Positions 51,284-62,436 of a stretch of 64,000 nt of DNA are shown here, piece after piece. Position 1 is the stretch's first letter. Every line of letters starts with the position of its first letter. Source of the DNA: Bacillus sp. CH30_1T (GTDB taxonomy: Bacteria; Bacillota; Bacilli; Bacillales; Bacillaceae_B); contig NZ_VTUY01000004.1 of assembly GCF_008364765.1 (NCBI RefSeq), positions 62,001 to 126,000 on the forward strand, read 5' to 3'. Below the pieces are notes generated by a model. That model was not told the DNA's origin, did no database searches, and was given only the letters and a program-made list of their open reading frames with translations. Both the position numbers and the translations under genes were made by a program.

Positions 51284-52444
51284 ATGAATATCCATGAATA
51301 TCAAGGTAAAGAAATCCTCAGAAATTACGGGGTATCCGTACCAAATGGTAAAGTGGCTTTTACAGCTGAAGAAGCAGTTGAAGCGGCGAAGACATTAGAT
51401 TCCAGCGTGTATGTAGTGAAAGCCCAAATCCATGCAGGTGGTCGAGGTAAAGCTGGCGGAGTGAAAATCGCTAAAAGCCTGGACGAAGTACGTACATATG
51501 CAGATGAGTTAATCGGTAAAACTTTAGTAACTCACCAAACAGGTCCTGAAGGTAAGGAAGTAAAGCGCTTACTTATTGAAGAAGGCTGTGATATTAAGAA
51601 AGAATATTACGTAGGTCTGGTATTGGACCGCGCGACTTCCCAAGTTGTCCTGATGGCTTCTGAAGAAGGCGGAACAGAAATCGAAGAAGTAGCAGAAAAA
51701 ACACCAGAAAAAATCTTTAAAGAGTATATTGATCCAGTTGTTGGATTAACAGGTTTCCAAGCGAGACGTATTGCATTCAATATCAATATTCCTCAAAAAC
51801 TTGTTGGAAAAGCAGCTAAGTTCATGATGGGTCTTTACAACGTGTACGTCCAAAAGGATGCTTCTATTGTCGAAATCAATCCTTTAGTTGTAACAGGTGA
51901 TGGAGACGTAATGGCATTGGATGCGAAGTTCAACTTCGATTCAAATGCATTATACCGTCAGAAAGATGTGATTAAATTACGCGATCTTGAAGAAGAAGAT
52001 GCAAAAGAAATCGAAGCTTCTAAATATGACTTAAGCTATATTTCCCTGGATGGAAATATCGGTTGCATGGTTAACGGAGCAGGTCTTGCCATGGCAACGA
52101 TGGACATCGTAAAGCATTACGGCGGAGATCCCGCTAACTTCCTTGATGTTGGGGGCGGTGCGACAGCGGAAAAGGTAACAGAAGCATTTAAAATCATTCT
52201 TTCTGATGAAAACGTTAAAGGTATTTTCGTCAATATCTTCGGTGGAATCATGAAATGTGATGTTATTGCAACAGGTGTTGTAGAAGCAGCTAAGCAAATC
52301 GGTCTTCAAGTTCCACTAGTGGTTCGTCTTGAAGGTACAAATGTTGACTTAGGGAAAGAAATCCTTAATAAATCAGGACTGAATATCATTGCAGCTGAAT
52401 CTATGGCGGACGGCGCACAAAAAATCGTTGAGCAAGTAGGCTGA
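51284..52444 (+). CDS. sucC: Succinyl-CoA ligase (ADP-forming), beta subunit
   Basis: TCA-cycle enzyme subunit that binds nucleotide and succinate. The 386-residue protein has an ATP-grasp domain ([34 protein letters not shown]) and a CoA-ligase domain ([27 protein letters not shown]). Start at the ATG after TAGGAGGATGG; the longer frame upstream is not supported. The sucD ATG is 16 nt downstream. Confidence 0.96.
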   Translation: MNIHEYQGKEILRNYGVSVPNGKVAFTAEEAVEAAKTLDSSVYVVKAQIHAGGRGKAGGVKIAKSLDEVRTYADELIGKTLVTHQTGPEGKEVKRLLIEEGCDIKKEYYVGLVLDRATSQVVLMASEEGGTEIEEVAEKTPEKIFKEYIDPVVGLTGFQARRIAFNINIPQKLVGKAAKFMMGLYNVYVQKDASIVEINPLVVTGDGDVMALDAKFNFDSNALYRQKDVIKLRDLEEEDAKEIEASKYDLSYISLDGNIGCMVNGAGLAMATMDIVKHYGGDPANFLDVGGGATAEKVTEAFKIILSDENVKGIFVNIFGGIMKCDVIATGVVEAAKQIGLQVPLVVRLEGTNVDLGKEILNKSGLNIIAAESMADGAQKIVEQVG

Positions 52445-52460
52445 GAAAGGCGGGGGACTA

Positions 52461-53363
52461 ATGAGCGTATTTATTAATAAAGATACCAAGGTTGTTGTAC
52501 AAGGGATTACAGGATCAACAGCTCTTTTCCATACGAAGCAAATGCTTGAATACGGTACACAAATCGTAGCAGGTGTAACACCTGGAAAAGGCGGAACTGA
52601 GGTTGAAGGCGTACCTGTTTTCAATACAGTTGAAGAAGCAAAGAAAGCAACTGGCGTAAATGCATCCGTCATTTATGTTCCTGCTCCGTTTGCAGCAGAT
52701 GCAATCATGGAAGCGGTAGATGCCGAGCTTGATTTGGCAATCTGTATTACTGAACATATCCCGGTATTGGATATGGTGAAGGTTAAGCGTTATATGGAAG
52801 GCAAGAAAACTCGACTTGTAGGACCGAACTGTCCAGGAGTCATCACTCCTGAAGAGTGTAAAATCGGGATCATGCCTGGTTACATCCATACAAAAGGTCA
52901 TGTAGGGGTTGTTTCACGCTCTGGTACTCTTACGTATGAAGCAGTTCACCAACTTTCACAAGCGGGAATCGGTCAGTCAACGGCAGTCGGAATCGGTGGA
53001 GACCCTGTGAACGGAACAGACTTTATCGATGTATTGAAAGCATTCAATGAAGATGAAGATACGTATGCTGTCATCATGATTGGAGAAATCGGCGGTACTG
53101 CTGAAGAAGAAGCTGCTGAATGGATTAAAGCCAACATGACTAAGCCTGTAGTAGGATTCATTGGAGGACGTACGGCACCTCCAGGCAAACGCATGGGCCA
53201 TGCAGGTGCGATCATTTCAGGCGGTAAAGGAACAGCTGATGAGAAAATTCGCGTTATGAATGAATGCGGAATTCAAGTTGCTCCTACACCTTCAGATATG
53301 GGCGAAACGTTAATAAAGGTTCTTAAAGAAGAAGGAATCTTAGATAAATGTAAAACTCATTAA
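52461..53363 (+). CDS. sucD: Succinyl-CoA ligase (ADP-forming), alpha subunit
   Basis: Binds CoA and carries the phosphorylated histidine. The 300-residue protein has a Rossmann CoA site ([24 protein letters not shown]) and the phosphohistidine His247 in [14 protein letters not shown]. Lies after sucC with RBS AAGGCGGGGG. Followed by a strong terminator. Confidence 0.97.
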   Translation: MSVFINKDTKVVVQGITGSTALFHTKQMLEYGTQIVAGVTPGKGGTEVEGVPVFNTVEEAKKATGVNASVIYVPAPFAADAIMEAVDAELDLAICITEHIPVLDMVKVKRYMEGKKTRLVGPNCPGVITPEECKIGIMPGYIHTKGHVGVVSRSGTLTYEAVHQLSQAGIGQSTAVGIGGDPVNGTDFIDVLKAFNEDEDTYAVIMIGEIGGTAEEEAAEWIKANMTKPVVGFIGGRTAPPGKRMGHAGAIISGGKGTADEKIRVMNECGIQVAPTPSDMGETLIKVLKEEGILDKCKTH

Positions 53364-53371
53364 TCAAGTAT

Positions 53372-53408
53372 TGAGACTGATGGCATTCAAGCCATCAGTC
53401 TCAGTTTT
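53372..53408 (+). terminator. Terminator after sucCD
   Basis: Perfect 13-bp stem TGAGACTGATGGC/GCCATCAGTCTCA with ATTCAA loop, then GTTTTA. Confidence 0.85.
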
Positions 53409-53440
53409 ATATTCTCTATTAAAAATTCAGGAGGTAATTA

Positions 53441-54316
53441 ATGAAAGAACGTCGTCATATTCTATTTCATATTCACCATTGTCGGGGAATTGGATTGAAA
53501 GGAACAAAAAGAATACTAGAATCGCTCCAGAAATTACACTCTATCTTTGATTTATCCCCTTCCAAGCTTCAACAGATAACCCTTTCTACCACTGTTAATT
53601 CAGAACTCTTCTATAGAGATCTTCATTCATTTGATTCAGAACGATACAAAAAGCTTTATTCGGAAAATGATATAGACTGGATCACAATTATGGACGAAGA
53701 ATACCCTGCTCTGCTGAGAAACGTATATGATCCCCCCTTTCTTCTCTTTTTAAAAGGAAACAGGAATCTCCTTCAAAAGCAAAAGAAATTGGCGATTATC
53801 GGTTCAAGAAATGCCACCGCTTATACTGATAAAATTCTTCGCGATATTATTCCTCAGCTGGTGAAGAAAGAGGTAGTCATTGTAAGTGGACTAGCGCAGG
53901 GTGCCGATACGGTGGCTCATAACCAAACGATTCAATCAGGTGGCCAAACGATAGGTGTCCTTGGTGGAGGTTTCAATCACATTTATCCGAAGCAAAATGA
54001 AGGGCTGGCCCATCATATGATGAAACATCAGCTTCTCCTCTCTGAATATCCCCCTTATATTAAACCTGAAAAATGGCAATTTCCTTTTAGAAATAGGATC
54101 ATCAGCGGTCTTTCCGATGCAGTGCTCGTTACGGAAGCAAGAAAAAAGAGCGGAACATTCATCACGGCCGATTATGCATTAAATGAAGGAAGAGAAGTAT
54201 TATGTATCCCAGGATCGATATATGAGCCGTTAGCAGAAGGAACCAACAGTTTAATCCAGGAAGGTGCAAGAATGGTCTTATCAATAGAAGATATTTTTTC
54301 AGAACTGGGAGTATAA
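53441..54316 (+). CDS. dprA: DNA processing protein DprA (Smf)
   Basis: Loads RecA on incoming single-stranded DNA in transformation. The 291-residue protein has an N-terminal helical part and a Rossmann domain with IGSRNATAYTD, SGLAQGADTVAH and FPFRNRIISGLSDAVLVTEA. ATG after CAGGAGGTAATTA. Its presence suggests possible natural competence (inference). Confidence 0.94.
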   Translation: MKERRHILFHIHHCRGIGLKGTKRILESLQKLHSIFDLSPSKLQQITLSTTVNSELFYRDLHSFDSERYKKLYSENDIDWITIMDEEYPALLRNVYDPPFLLFLKGNRNLLQKQKKLAIIGSRNATAYTDKILRDIIPQLVKKEVVIVSGLAQGADTVAHNQTIQSGGQTIGVLGGGFNHIYPKQNEGLAHHMMKHQLLLSEYPPYIKPEKWQFPFRNRIISGLSDAVLVTEARKKSGTFITADYALNEGREVLCIPGSIYEPLAEGTNSLIQEGARMVLSIEDIFSELGV

Positions 54317-54617
54317 ATTAGGAAAATATGATATAGAATCTTTTAATAAAGTAGGGTTTTTCCCATGAATGATTGAATAATTACAAGTTATTTATACAAA
54401 ATGGTTGCAATTATTGTGAAACTGTTATACATTTTGCAACAGGTATCTAAAACTATATATAAGAGAAATAAATCGTTAAAATTAGTGATTATCTACACTG
54501 ATATCAATTCTATACCTATGTGAATGAAAGTGTAAACGTTTTCCGTTTCACTTGGATCATAAACATTCCAAGGTGCTATAAACAGTGATTATTTCCCTCT
54601 TTAAGGAGGCTTATTGG
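54317..54617 (+). other. Intergenic region before topA
   Basis: No gene. A possible promoter TTGCAA (54434-54439)-18 nt-TATAAG (54458-54463) and a cre-like or hairpin element at 54530-54551 lie within. AT-rich. Confidence 0.45.
54531..54544 (+). promoter_or_regulatory. Cre-like site upstream of topA
   Basis: TGTAAACGTTTTCC fits the CcpA consensus TGWAANCGNTNWCA at 10 of 11 informative positions. The same bases also form a small imperfect stem GTG(T)AAACG/CGTTTCAC (54530-54551), so it may be structural instead. Confidence 0.35.
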
Positions 54618-56693
54618 ATGGCAGATTATTTAGTAATAGTAGAGTCGCCGGCAAAGGCGAAAACAATTGAGCGTTATTTAGGAAAAAAATATAAGGTCAG
54701 GGCTTCAATGGGCCACGTCAGAGACTTACCGAAGAGTCAAATGGGTGTAGATGTAGAAAACGAATTTGAACCTAAGTATATAACGATACGCGGTAAAGGC
54801 CCTGTATTAAAAGAATTGAAAACCGCAGCAAAAAAGGTCAAAAAAATCTTCCTCGCGGCTGACCCCGACAGAGAAGGAGAAGCAATTGCCTGGCATTTGG
54901 CTCACAGCCTTGACATGGACACCACTTCCGACTGTCGTGTGGTATTTAATGAGATCACGAAGGATGCGATTAAAGAGTCTTTTAAGCATCCACGGGCGAT
55001 CAATATGGATTTAGTCGATGCTCAGCAGGCACGCAGGATTTTAGATCGATTAGTGGGTTACAACATCAGCCCGCTCCTTTGGAAGAAAGTTAAAAAAGGT
55101 CTGAGTGCAGGGAGAGTGCAATCTGTCGCACTAAGATTAATTATTGACCGGGAAAATGAAATCAAAAGCTTTACTCCAGAAGAGTACTGGTCAATAGAAG
55201 CTGAATTCACAAAAGGGAACGATACATTCCAGGCATCGTTTTACGGAATGGACGGTAAGAAGGCTGAATTGAAGACCGAAGAAGATGTGAAAGAAGTGCT
55301 TGGTAAAGTAAAAGGGAAGTCCTTTGAAATTAACAAAGTAACAAAAAAGGAAAGAAAACGGAATCCTGCTCCACCATTTACAACTTCTTCACTACAGCAG
55401 GAAGCGGCGAGAAAATTAAACTTCCGTGCAAAGAAAACCATGATGCTTGCCCAACAATTATATGAAGGAATTGAGATGGGGAAAGAAGGCACGGTTGGTT
55501 TTATTACTTATATGAGAACTGACTCGACTCGTATTTCTGAAGTGGCTCAAAAAGAAGCGAACGAATACATCGTTAATAAATATGGAAATGACTTCGTTAA
55601 GCAGACTGAGCGCAAAGAGAAAAAACAACAAAAATCTCAAGATGCCCACGAAGCTGTCCGTCCAACCAGTACATTAAGGGATCCTGCTTCAGTGAAAGAA
55701 TACCTTTCAAGAGATCAATACAGACTTTATAAATTGATTTGGGAACGATTTGTCGCAAGTGAAATGTCCCCGGCAATTATGGATACTATGAGTGTTGATA
55801 TTGTAAATGGTTCCGTCATGTTTAGAGCAACCGGCTCTAAAGTGAAGTTTCCAGGCTTTATGAAAGTGTATGTTGAAGGATCTGATGATCAGAAAGAAGA
55901 AAAAGACAATCTTCTACCAGCCTTGGAAGAAAACGATAAAGTGAAAAGTGAAAGTATTGATCCAAATCAGCATTTCACTCAACCACCACCAAGGTATACA
56001 GAAGCAAGGCTCGTCAAGACGTTGGAAGAACTGGGTATTGGGCGGCCATCCACATATGCTCCGACTCTTGATACGATTCAACGAAGAGGCTATGTAACAC
56101 TGGATAATAAGCGTTTTATTCCGACTGAACTTGGGGAAATCGTCTTAGAACTGGTGAGGGAGTTCTTCCCGGATATCATTGATGTCGAGTTTACGGCAAA
56201 CATGGAGCGCAGCCTGGATGATATTGAAGACGGCAATGTGAAGTGGGAAAGAATAATCGATCGCTTTTATCAGGATTTTGAAAAGCATTTAGAAAAAGCT
56301 GAAAATGAGATGGAAAAAATCGAAATCCGCGATGAACCTGCCGGTGAAGATTGTGAAGAATGCGGACATCCAATGGTATTCAAAATGGGTCGATATGGAA
56401 AGTTCATGGCTTGCAGTAATTTTCCTGACTGCAGAAATACTAAGCCGATCGTCAAGGAAATCGGTGTGAAATGCCCAAAATGTGATAAAGGCAATATCAT
56501 CGAACGAAAAAGCAAGAAAAAGCGTATTTTCTTCGGTTGTGACCAATATCCTGAATGTGATTTCTTGTCATGGGATAAGCCAATCGAACGTAAATGTCCG
56601 AAGTGTTCAGAATTACTCGTTGAGAAAAAGCTTAAAAAAGGTAATCAAATTCAATGTACGAATTGTGATTATAAAGAAGAACCTCAGAAATAG
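54618..56693 (+). CDS. topA: DNA topoisomerase I
   Basis: Relaxes negative supercoils. The 691-residue protein has a Toprim domain ([30 protein letters not shown]), the active-site Tyr298 in [10 protein letters not shown], and three C-terminal zinc motifs ([24 protein letters not shown] each with later paired Cys). Start at the ATG after AAGGAGGC, giving the usual length. Upstream in-frame codons are not needed. Confidence 0.97.
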   Translation: MADYLVIVESPAKAKTIERYLGKKYKVRASMGHVRDLPKSQMGVDVENEFEPKYITIRGKGPVLKELKTAAKKVKKIFLAADPDREGEAIAWHLAHSLDMDTTSDCRVVFNEITKDAIKESFKHPRAINMDLVDAQQARRILDRLVGYNISPLLWKKVKKGLSAGRVQSVALRLIIDRENEIKSFTPEEYWSIEAEFTKGNDTFQASFYGMDGKKAELKTEEDVKEVLGKVKGKSFEINKVTKKERKRNPAPPFTTSSLQQEAARKLNFRAKKTMMLAQQLYEGIEMGKEGTVGFITYMRTDSTRISEVAQKEANEYIVNKYGNDFVKQTERKEKKQQKSQDAHEAVRPTSTLRDPASVKEYLSRDQYRLYKLIWERFVASEMSPAIMDTMSVDIVNGSVMFRATGSKVKFPGFMKVYVEGSDDQKEEKDNLLPALEENDKVKSESIDPNQHFTQPPPRYTEARLVKTLEELGIGRPSTYAPTLDTIQRRGYVTLDNKRFIPTELGEIVLELVREFFPDIIDVEFTANMERSLDDIEDGNVKWERIIDRFYQDFEKHLEKAENEMEKIEIRDEPAGEDCEECGHPMVFKMGRYGKFMACSNFPDCRNTKPIVKEIGVKCPKCDKGNIIERKSKKKRIFFGCDQYPECDFLSWDKPIERKCPKCSELLVEKKLKKGNQIQCTNCDYKEEPQK

Positions 56694-56761
56694 TGTGAGC
56701 TCCTGTTCAACTGAACTATAAAAAAGATTGATTGTTGAACAATGAACTTATACAATGTAAC

Positions 56762-56815
56762 AAGGGACTGTCCCAACAGGTGATTTCTCTATTACCTGAT
56801 GGGTCAGCCCTTTTC
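56762..56815 (+). terminator. Terminator after topA (GGGACTGTCCC family)
   Basis: AAGGGACTGTCCCAACAGGT pairs imperfectly with ACCTGATGGGTCAGCCCTT across TGATTTCTCTATT, then TTTT. Shares its core with hairpins after prkC, rpe and khpA. Confidence 0.75.
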
Positions 56816-56935
56816 TGTTTGCATTTAGTCAGTAGGACAAATTCTCAATATGCTTTTGTCTTTTTTATCTTTGTGTATTGGTGTACAATACAATTTGGTT
56901 AAGAAGAAGGATCGATTTACAGGAGGTTTATATAG

Positions 56936-58234
56936 ATGCCAGTAAATGTTATCGGAGCAGGGTTAGCGGGAAGTGAAGCCGCTTGGCAGATTGCGAAGAG
57001 GGGAATAAAGGTTAACCTTTTTGAAATGAGACCGGTACGTCAAACACCTGCCCATCATACAGATAAATTTGCAGAGCTTGTTTGCAGTAATTCGCTTAGA
57101 GCGAATACATTTACCAATGCTGTTGGTGTATTAAAAGAGGAAATGCGGCATTTAGATTCCGTCATCATGTCTGCTGCCGATGCATGTTCCGTTCCTGCAG
57201 GAGGAGCTTTGGCCGTGGATCGTCACGAATTTGCAGCCCATGTCACTGATAAAGTGAAGAATCATCCGAATGTCACGGTATATAATGAAGAGGTCACGGA
57301 TTTACCTGAAGGGATCACCATTATAGCAACAGGACCACTTACAAGTGAAAGTCTTTCGGAGAAAATCAGAAAAGTAACGGGAGAAGAACATTTATATTTC
57401 TACGACGCAGCTGCACCAATCATTGAGAAAGATTCCATTGATATGGACAAAGTGTATTTGAAATCCCGGTATGACAAAGGGGAAGCGGCATACTTAAATT
57501 GCCCGATGACAGAAAGTGAGTTCAATCGTTTCTACGAAGCCCTTATTTCAGCTGAAACAGTGCCTTTAAAAGAATTTGAAAAAGAGATATTCTTTGAAGG
57601 CTGTATGCCGATAGAAGTGATGGCATCCAGAGGGAAGAAAACCATGTTATTTGGTCCTTTAAAACCGGTGGGATTAGAAGACCCTAAAACAGGTAAACGA
57701 CCATTTGCTGTTGTTCAGTTAAGACAAGATGATGCAGCAGGAACACTTTACAATATTGTAGGCTTTCAAACACATTTAAAGTGGGGACCGCAAAAAGAAG
57801 TACTTCAATTAATTCCTGGACTTGAGAATGCAGAAATTGTCCGTTTTGGGGTGATGCACAGAAATACCTTCATAAACTCTCCCAATGTCTTAAAGGATAC
57901 CTATCAACTTAAAGAAAATGAGAACCTGTTTTTTGCCGGACAAATGACCGGAGTGGAAGGTTATGTGGAATCTGCTGCCAGCGGGCTGATCGCGGGAATC
58001 AATGCAGCGAAAATGGCTATAGGTGAATCACCAGTGGTGTTCCCTCATGAAACAGCGATTGGAAGTATGGCAAGATATATTACGACGGCCAACAAAAACA
58101 ACTTCCAACCGATGAATGCTAATTTCGGTCTACTCCCTGATTTGCCCAAAAAAGTCAAAGGCAAAAAAGAGCGTAATGAGCAACATGCCAATCGAGCTTT
58201 AGAAACAATTCAGAACTTTGTGAAAAAAGTGTAA
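56936..58234 (+). CDS. trmFO: Folate-dependent tRNA (uracil-54-C5)-methyltransferase TrmFO
   Basis: Uses methylene-tetrahydrofolate and FAD to make m5U54 in tRNA. The 432-residue protein has the FAD-binding [14 protein letters not shown] at 4-17, CSNSLRA, and [16 protein letters not shown] near the C-terminus. ATG after AGGAGGTTTATATAG. First gene of the topA-trmFO-xerC run as in B. subtilis. Confidence 0.95.
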   Translation: MPVNVIGAGLAGSEAAWQIAKRGIKVNLFEMRPVRQTPAHHTDKFAELVCSNSLRANTFTNAVGVLKEEMRHLDSVIMSAADACSVPAGGALAVDRHEFAAHVTDKVKNHPNVTVYNEEVTDLPEGITIIATGPLTSESLSEKIRKVTGEEHLYFYDAAAPIIEKDSIDMDKVYLKSRYDKGEAAYLNCPMTESEFNRFYEALISAETVPLKEFEKEIFFEGCMPIEVMASRGKKTMLFGPLKPVGLEDPKTGKRPFAVVQLRQDDAAGTLYNIVGFQTHLKWGPQKEVLQLIPGLENAEIVRFGVMHRNTFINSPNVLKDTYQLKENENLFFAGQMTGVEGYVESAASGLIAGINAAKMAIGESPVVFPHETAIGSMARYITTANKNNFQPMNANFGLLPDLPKKVKGKKERNEQHANRALETIQNFVKKV

Positions 58235-58253
58235 AATTCATTGCAAGGGCAGC

Positions 58254-58282
58254 TAGGTTGTGTTACTATTTAGTAGCCCTTG
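58254..58282 (+). other. Hairpin just before the xerC ribosome binding site
   Basis: CAAGGGC (58254-58260) pairs with GCCCTTG (58276-58282). No T run follows, and the arm ends directly before GAGGTG. It could affect xerC translation. Confidence 0.4.
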
Positions 58283-58295
58283 TGAGGTGTTAAAA

Positions 58296-59195
58296 ATGAA
58301 AAATCAATTACATGAACAATTACAATCTTTTACTGAATATATACAAATAGAAAAGCATTATTCTGCTCATACTTTTGAACAATATCGTCATGATATTGAA
58401 GAGTTCTACGTATTTATGAAAGAACAAGGTTTAAGTTCATTAAAAGATGTCGAGTATTCTGATGCGAGACTTTTTTTAACTAAGCTGCATGATCATGGTT
58501 TAATGAGATCTTCCATTTCAAGGAAGGTATCCAGTTTAAGAAGTTTCTATCGTTACTTAAATCGGGAAAAGCAGCTCACCGATAACCCATTTTCCTTTGT
58601 GAATCTTCCTAAAAAAGAACAGCGATTGCCTAAATTTTTTTATGAGGAAGAAATACAAGCATTGTTAGAAGCGTGCGGAGGCGACAAGCCATTAGATATT
58701 CGCAACCGGGCCATCTTTGAACTTTTGTATGCTACGGGTATCCGCGTAAGTGAATGCACAAGCATACGATTGAAGGACGTAGATTTAGTGCTTTCTACAA
58801 TACTTGTAAAAGGTAAGGGTAACAAAGAGAGATATGTACCATTTGGAAGCTTTGCTCACGATGCTATAGAACAATACATAACAGAGTCCCGGCCTAAGTT
58901 AATGAAGAATCAAACTCATTCCCAATTGTTGGTCAATCATCGTGGCGGAGCATTAACCCAAAGAGGGATACGTCTTATCTTAAATAGGATTATCGAGAAA
59001 GCTTCCTTGACCGGAAAAATCCATCCCCATATGTTAAGACATACGTTTGCCACGCATTTACTTAATAATGGTGCCGATTTAAGAACGGTTCAGGAACTTC
59101 TTGGACACTCACAGTTATCATCAACTCAAGTATATACTCATGTATCGAAGGATCAGTTGAGAAAAACATATTTGGCACATCATCCACGTGCTTAG
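58296..59195 (+). CDS. xerC: Tyrosine recombinase XerC (CodV)
   Basis: Resolves chromosome dimers at dif with XerD. The 299-residue protein has the N-terminal SAM-like DNA-binding domain and the catalytic set Arg150 (GIRVSE), Lys174, His245 and Arg248 ([14 protein letters not shown]), His271 and nucleophile Tyr280 (TQVYTHVS). Start at the ATG after GTGAGGTGT. Leads into hslV with the codVWXY order of B. subtilis. Confidence 0.95.
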   Translation: MKNQLHEQLQSFTEYIQIEKHYSAHTFEQYRHDIEEFYVFMKEQGLSSLKDVEYSDARLFLTKLHDHGLMRSSISRKVSSLRSFYRYLNREKQLTDNPFSFVNLPKKEQRLPKFFYEEEIQALLEACGGDKPLDIRNRAIFELLYATGIRVSECTSIRLKDVDLVLSTILVKGKGNKERYVPFGSFAHDAIEQYITESRPKLMKNQTHSQLLVNHRGGALTQRGIRLILNRIIEKASLTGKIHPHMLRHTFATHLLNNGADLRTVQELLGHSQLSSTQVYTHVSKDQLRKTYLAHHPRA

Positions 59196-59214
59196 AAGAG
59201 TTGGAGGTCAGGAT

Positions 59215-59757
59215 ATGGAACAATTCCACGCAACCACTATTTTTGCCGTACAGCATGAAGGCCAATGTGCGATGTCCGGGGACGGACAGGTGACATTTGG
59301 TAATACAGTTGTGATGAAGCATACAGCAAAAAAAGTCCGGAAGCTATTTAATGGCAAAGTATTAGCAGGTTTTGCCGGATCTGTTGCCGACGCATTCACA
59401 TTATCAGAAAAATTCGAAGGGAAACTTCAGGAATTTAATGGGAATCTCCCGAGAGCAGCTGTTGAATTAGCTAAAGAGTGGAGGAGCGACAAAGTCTTAA
59501 GAAAGCTTGAAGCCATGTTGATTGTAATGGATGAAAATCACTTATTGCTAATTTCCGGGACTGGTGAAGTCATTGAACCGGACGATGGGATTTTAGCCAT
59601 TGGATCAGGTGGTAATTATGCATTATCAGCTGGAAGAGCTTTAAAACAATACGCAGGTGACCATTTATCTGCAAGAGAAATCGCTCAGTCTTCCTTACAA
59701 ATTGCTGCTGATATATGTGTATATACAAATAACCAAATTATTGTTGAAGAGCTGTAA
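59215..59757 (+). CDS. hslV: ATP-dependent protease peptidase subunit HslV (ClpQ)
   Basis: Forms the proteolytic core with HslU. The 180-residue protein starts [14 protein letters not shown]. It has GDGQVTFGN and [11 protein letters not shown] of the family. Unlike B. subtilis ClpQ, which I recall as beginning MSSFHATTIF and using an N-terminal serine, this version has no serine near the start, so a Thr-type active site exposed by removal of MEQFHA is more likely. Start at the ATG after TTGGAGGTCAGG. Confidence 0.94.
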   Translation: MEQFHATTIFAVQHEGQCAMSGDGQVTFGNTVVMKHTAKKVRKLFNGKVLAGFAGSVADAFTLSEKFEGKLQEFNGNLPRAAVELAKEWRSDKVLRKLEAMLIVMDENHLLLISGTGEVIEPDDGILAIGSGGNYALSAGRALKQYAGDHLSAREIAQSSLQIAADICVYTNNQIIVEEL

Positions 59758-59827
59758 ACATTAATCATCAGATTGAAATTTTTATATTCTTTTTACACTA
59801 TAGGGAAAGTAAGGAGTGTGCCATTTG

Positions 59828-61240
59828 ATGAAGAGTACTGATCACTTAACTCCAAGGCAAATTGTTGAACGTCTCGATCAATATATTGTAGGACAGAAAG
59901 ATGCAAAGAGAGCGGTCGCTGTTGCATTACGAAATCGATATCGACGTAGCCTTCTTTCTGATGTATTAAAGGATGAAGTGATTCCAAAGAACATTTTAAT
60001 GATGGGACCAACCGGGGTCGGGAAAACAGAGATTGCCAGAAGGATTGCGAAGCTTGTCAGAGCTCCTTTTGTAAAAGTAGAGGCTACTAAGTTTACTGAA
60101 GTCGGTTATGTTGGACGCGATGTGGAATCAATGGTGAGAGATTTAGTCGAAACGTCTGTCCGCCTGGTGAAAGAGGAGAAAATGGTAGGGGTGCGTGAAA
60201 GAGCAGCTGAAAATGCCAACCGCCGCTTAGTGGAACTCGTTGTACCATCTAAGAAAAAGTCCACTTCTTACAAAAACCCATTTGAGATGATCTTTGGTGG
60301 TAATCAGACTCAGGACACTTCGGAAGAAGAGGAAGAAAAGCAAGAAGAGATTTCCCTTCGAGAGCAAAGGCGCAGAGTGGAAACAAGGCTTCAAAATGGT
60401 GAACTTGAAGAGGAGTTCATCACGATTGAAGTAGAAGAGCAGCAGCCCTCCATGTTCGATATGCTTCAAGGCTCCGGTATGGAACAAATGGGCATGAATA
60501 TGCAGGATGCTATGAGCAACTTTATGCCAAAGAAAAAGAAAAAACGTAAATTAAAGGTGAAAGAAGCGAGAGTCGTTCTTACAAATGAGGAAGCTCAAAA
60601 GCTTATTGATATGGATGAAGTAACCCAGGAGGCAATCGTGCGTGCAGAACAATCAGGAATCATCTTTATCGATGAGATTGATAAAATAGCAAGCAAGAGC
60701 TCTGGCCAATCTTCTGCCGACGTTTCGAGGGAAGGGGTTCAGCGTGACATCCTTCCTGTTGTAGAAGGATCTACGATCGTCACAAAGCATGGTTCGGTAA
60801 AAACTGATCATGTGCTTTTCATTGCGGCAGGTGCTTTTCACATGAGTAAACCATCTGATCTTATTCCGGAATTACAAGGACGTTTCCCAATCAGAGTGGA
60901 ACTTCAGAAGCTATCTACAGAAGACTTTGTGCGTATACTCGTTGAACCTGATAACGCAATCATTAAACAATATATTGCTTTAATGGAAACAGAAGGTATA
61001 CAAATTGAATTTTCTGACGATGCTATTCGTAGACTTGCTGAAATTGCCTATGATGTAAACCAGAACACGGATAATATTGGAGCGAGAAGACTTCATACCA
61101 TTATGGAAAAACTTCTCGAGGACCTTTCCTTTGAAGCTCCGGATATTACATTGGAAACGATTAATATCACACCTAAGTACGTGGATGATAAGTTAGGCGC
61201 CATTGCAAAGAATAAGGATCTGAGTCAGTTTATTCTATAA
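59828..61240 (+). CDS. hslU: ATP-dependent protease ATPase subunit HslU (ClpY)
   Basis: AAA+ unfoldase partner of HslV. The 470-residue protein has the P-loop [12 protein letters not shown] (60-71), an inserted I domain (about 110-245, [17 protein letters not shown] and [16 protein letters not shown]), Walker [13 protein letters not shown] near 278, the sensor-2 [10 protein letters not shown], and the C-terminal SQFIL that docks into HslV. Start at ATG 59828 ([12 protein letters not shown]); an earlier in-frame GTG is next to AAGGAG, so the spacing is somewhat long for this start. Confidence 0.94.
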   Translation: MKSTDHLTPRQIVERLDQYIVGQKDAKRAVAVALRNRYRRSLLSDVLKDEVIPKNILMMGPTGVGKTEIARRIAKLVRAPFVKVEATKFTEVGYVGRDVESMVRDLVETSVRLVKEEKMVGVRERAAENANRRLVELVVPSKKKSTSYKNPFEMIFGGNQTQDTSEEEEEKQEEISLREQRRRVETRLQNGELEEEFITIEVEEQQPSMFDMLQGSGMEQMGMNMQDAMSNFMPKKKKKRKLKVKEARVVLTNEEAQKLIDMDEVTQEAIVRAEQSGIIFIDEIDKIASKSSGQSSADVSREGVQRDILPVVEGSTIVTKHGSVKTDHVLFIAAGAFHMSKPSDLIPELQGRFPIRVELQKLSTEDFVRILVEPDNAIIKQYIALMETEGIQIEFSDDAIRRLAEIAYDVNQNTDNIGARRLHTIMEKLLEDLSFEAPDITLETINITPKYVDDKLGAIAKNKDLSQFIL

Positions 61241-61336
61241 GTTTTCACCTTCATTCTATTGGGTAAAGATAGATGAATCAATCAGAATACAAAATTTAAT
61301 AATAGATACACTTAAGTTGTAGTAGGAGGAAATGTA

Positions 61337-62116
61337 ATGAATTTATTAGGTAAAACAAGAACAATTAATGCTATGCTGCAAAAAGCAGCGGGTAAACCAG
61401 TAAACTTTAAAGAAATGTCAGAAACACTTAGCAAGGTCATTGAAGCAAATGTATTCGTTGTAAGTCGCCGAGGGAAATTACTTGGCTACGCCATTAATCA
61501 GCAAATTGAAAATGAGCGAATGAAACAAATGCTTGCTGATCGTCAATTCCCTGAGGAGTATACTCAAAACCTGTTTAATGTTCAAGAAACTTCTCCAAAC
61601 CTGGATGTTAACAGTGAATATACTGCTTTCCCTGTTGAAAATAGAGAATTCTTCAAAAATGGGCTGACGACAATCGTTCCTATTATTGGTGGAGGTGAGA
61701 GACTGGGTACATTGATTCTTGCCCGTCTTGAAGCAAGCTTCGAAGATGATGATCTCATCCTGGGTGAATATGGTGCAACAGTAGTAGGAATGGAAATTCT
61801 TCGTGAAAAAGCGGAAGAAATTGAAGTGGAAGCTAGAAGCAAGGCTGTCGTGCAAATGGCGATCAGTTCTTTATCATACAGTGAGCTTGAAGCGATTGAG
61901 CATATCTTTGAAGAGTTAAATGGTAATGAAGGTCTTTTGGTTGCTTCTAAAATTGCCGATAGAGTGGGAATTACCCGTTCAGTAATCGTCAATGCTCTTC
62001 GTAAATTAGAAAGTGCGGGAGTAATTGAGTCTCGTTCCCTGGGAATGAAAGGTACTTACATTAAAGTATTAAACAATAAATTCCTAGTTGAGTTAGATAA
62101 GCTCCGTACAAATTAA
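61337..62116 (+). CDS. codY: GTP-sensing transcriptional pleiotropic repressor CodY
   Basis: Represses nutrient-acquisition, sporulation and motility genes while GTP and branched-chain amino acids are plentiful. The 259-residue protein has an N-terminal GAF ligand domain and a C-terminal winged helix-turn-helix (about 200-222: [20 protein letters not shown]). ATG after GTAGGAGGAAATGT. Ends before a strong terminator, so the flagellar operon after it needs its own promoter. Confidence 0.97.
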   Translation: MNLLGKTRTINAMLQKAAGKPVNFKEMSETLSKVIEANVFVVSRRGKLLGYAINQQIENERMKQMLADRQFPEEYTQNLFNVQETSPNLDVNSEYTAFPVENREFFKNGLTTIVPIIGGGERLGTLILARLEASFEDDDLILGEYGATVVGMEILREKAEEIEVEARSKAVVQMAISSLSYSELEAIEHIFEELNGNEGLLVASKIADRVGITRSVIVNALRKLESAGVIESRSLGMKGTYIKVLNNKFLVELDKLRTN

Positions 62117-62123
62117 TCCAATG

Positions 62124-62160
62124 AAAAGCTGTTCCCTGTTAAATGGGGAACAGCTTTTTT
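62124..62160 (+). terminator. Terminator after codY
   Basis: AAAAGCTGTTCCC/GGGAACAGCTTTT, nearly perfect 13-bp stem, then TTTTTT. Confidence 0.92.
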
Positions 62161-62197
62161 ATTTGGTTACCATAATGCTTGCTCTGAAGCCGCCCCT

Positions 62198-62330
62198 CCG
62201 CTTTTGTGTCATCCAGCTCTGGGGCTTAGAGGCTCGAGGTCATAACCCAAGTCCACCAAAAAGGCAAAGTGCGCCTTTCCGGTGGGCTTGGGTTATGCTT
62301 GTCGCCTCTGGACAAAGCCCCTCCGCTTTT
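62198..62330 (+). repeat. Palindromic repeat, copy 3
   Basis: Bounded by CCGCTTTTGT at the left and CCGCTTTTG at the right. Inner arms CATAACCCAAGTCCACC (62241-62257) and GGTGGGCTTGGGTTATG (62281-62297) pair at 17 of 17 with one G-T. Outer arms GGGGCT/AGCCCC and GAGGC/GCCTC. Confidence 0.85.
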
Positions 62331-62408
62331 GTAGTACAAAAGGGCGAAAATGTCTGATTGTTTAGGGAAAATAAGTCTAATGGACTATTGGTAATCTTTC
62401 ATATGGTA

Positions 62409-62436
62409 TTGTCATATATGGCACGAATAGTACAAT
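62409..62436 (+). promoter_or_regulatory. Candidate promoter upstream of flgB
   Basis: TTGTCA (62409-62414), 16 nt, TACAAT (62431-62436). It would give a leader of about 430 nt before flgB. Confidence 0.4.

Noticed and set aside
62121-62357. 78-codon frame after codY
   Set aside because: It spans the codY terminator and the palindromic repeat; the residues mirror the repeat and not a protein family.
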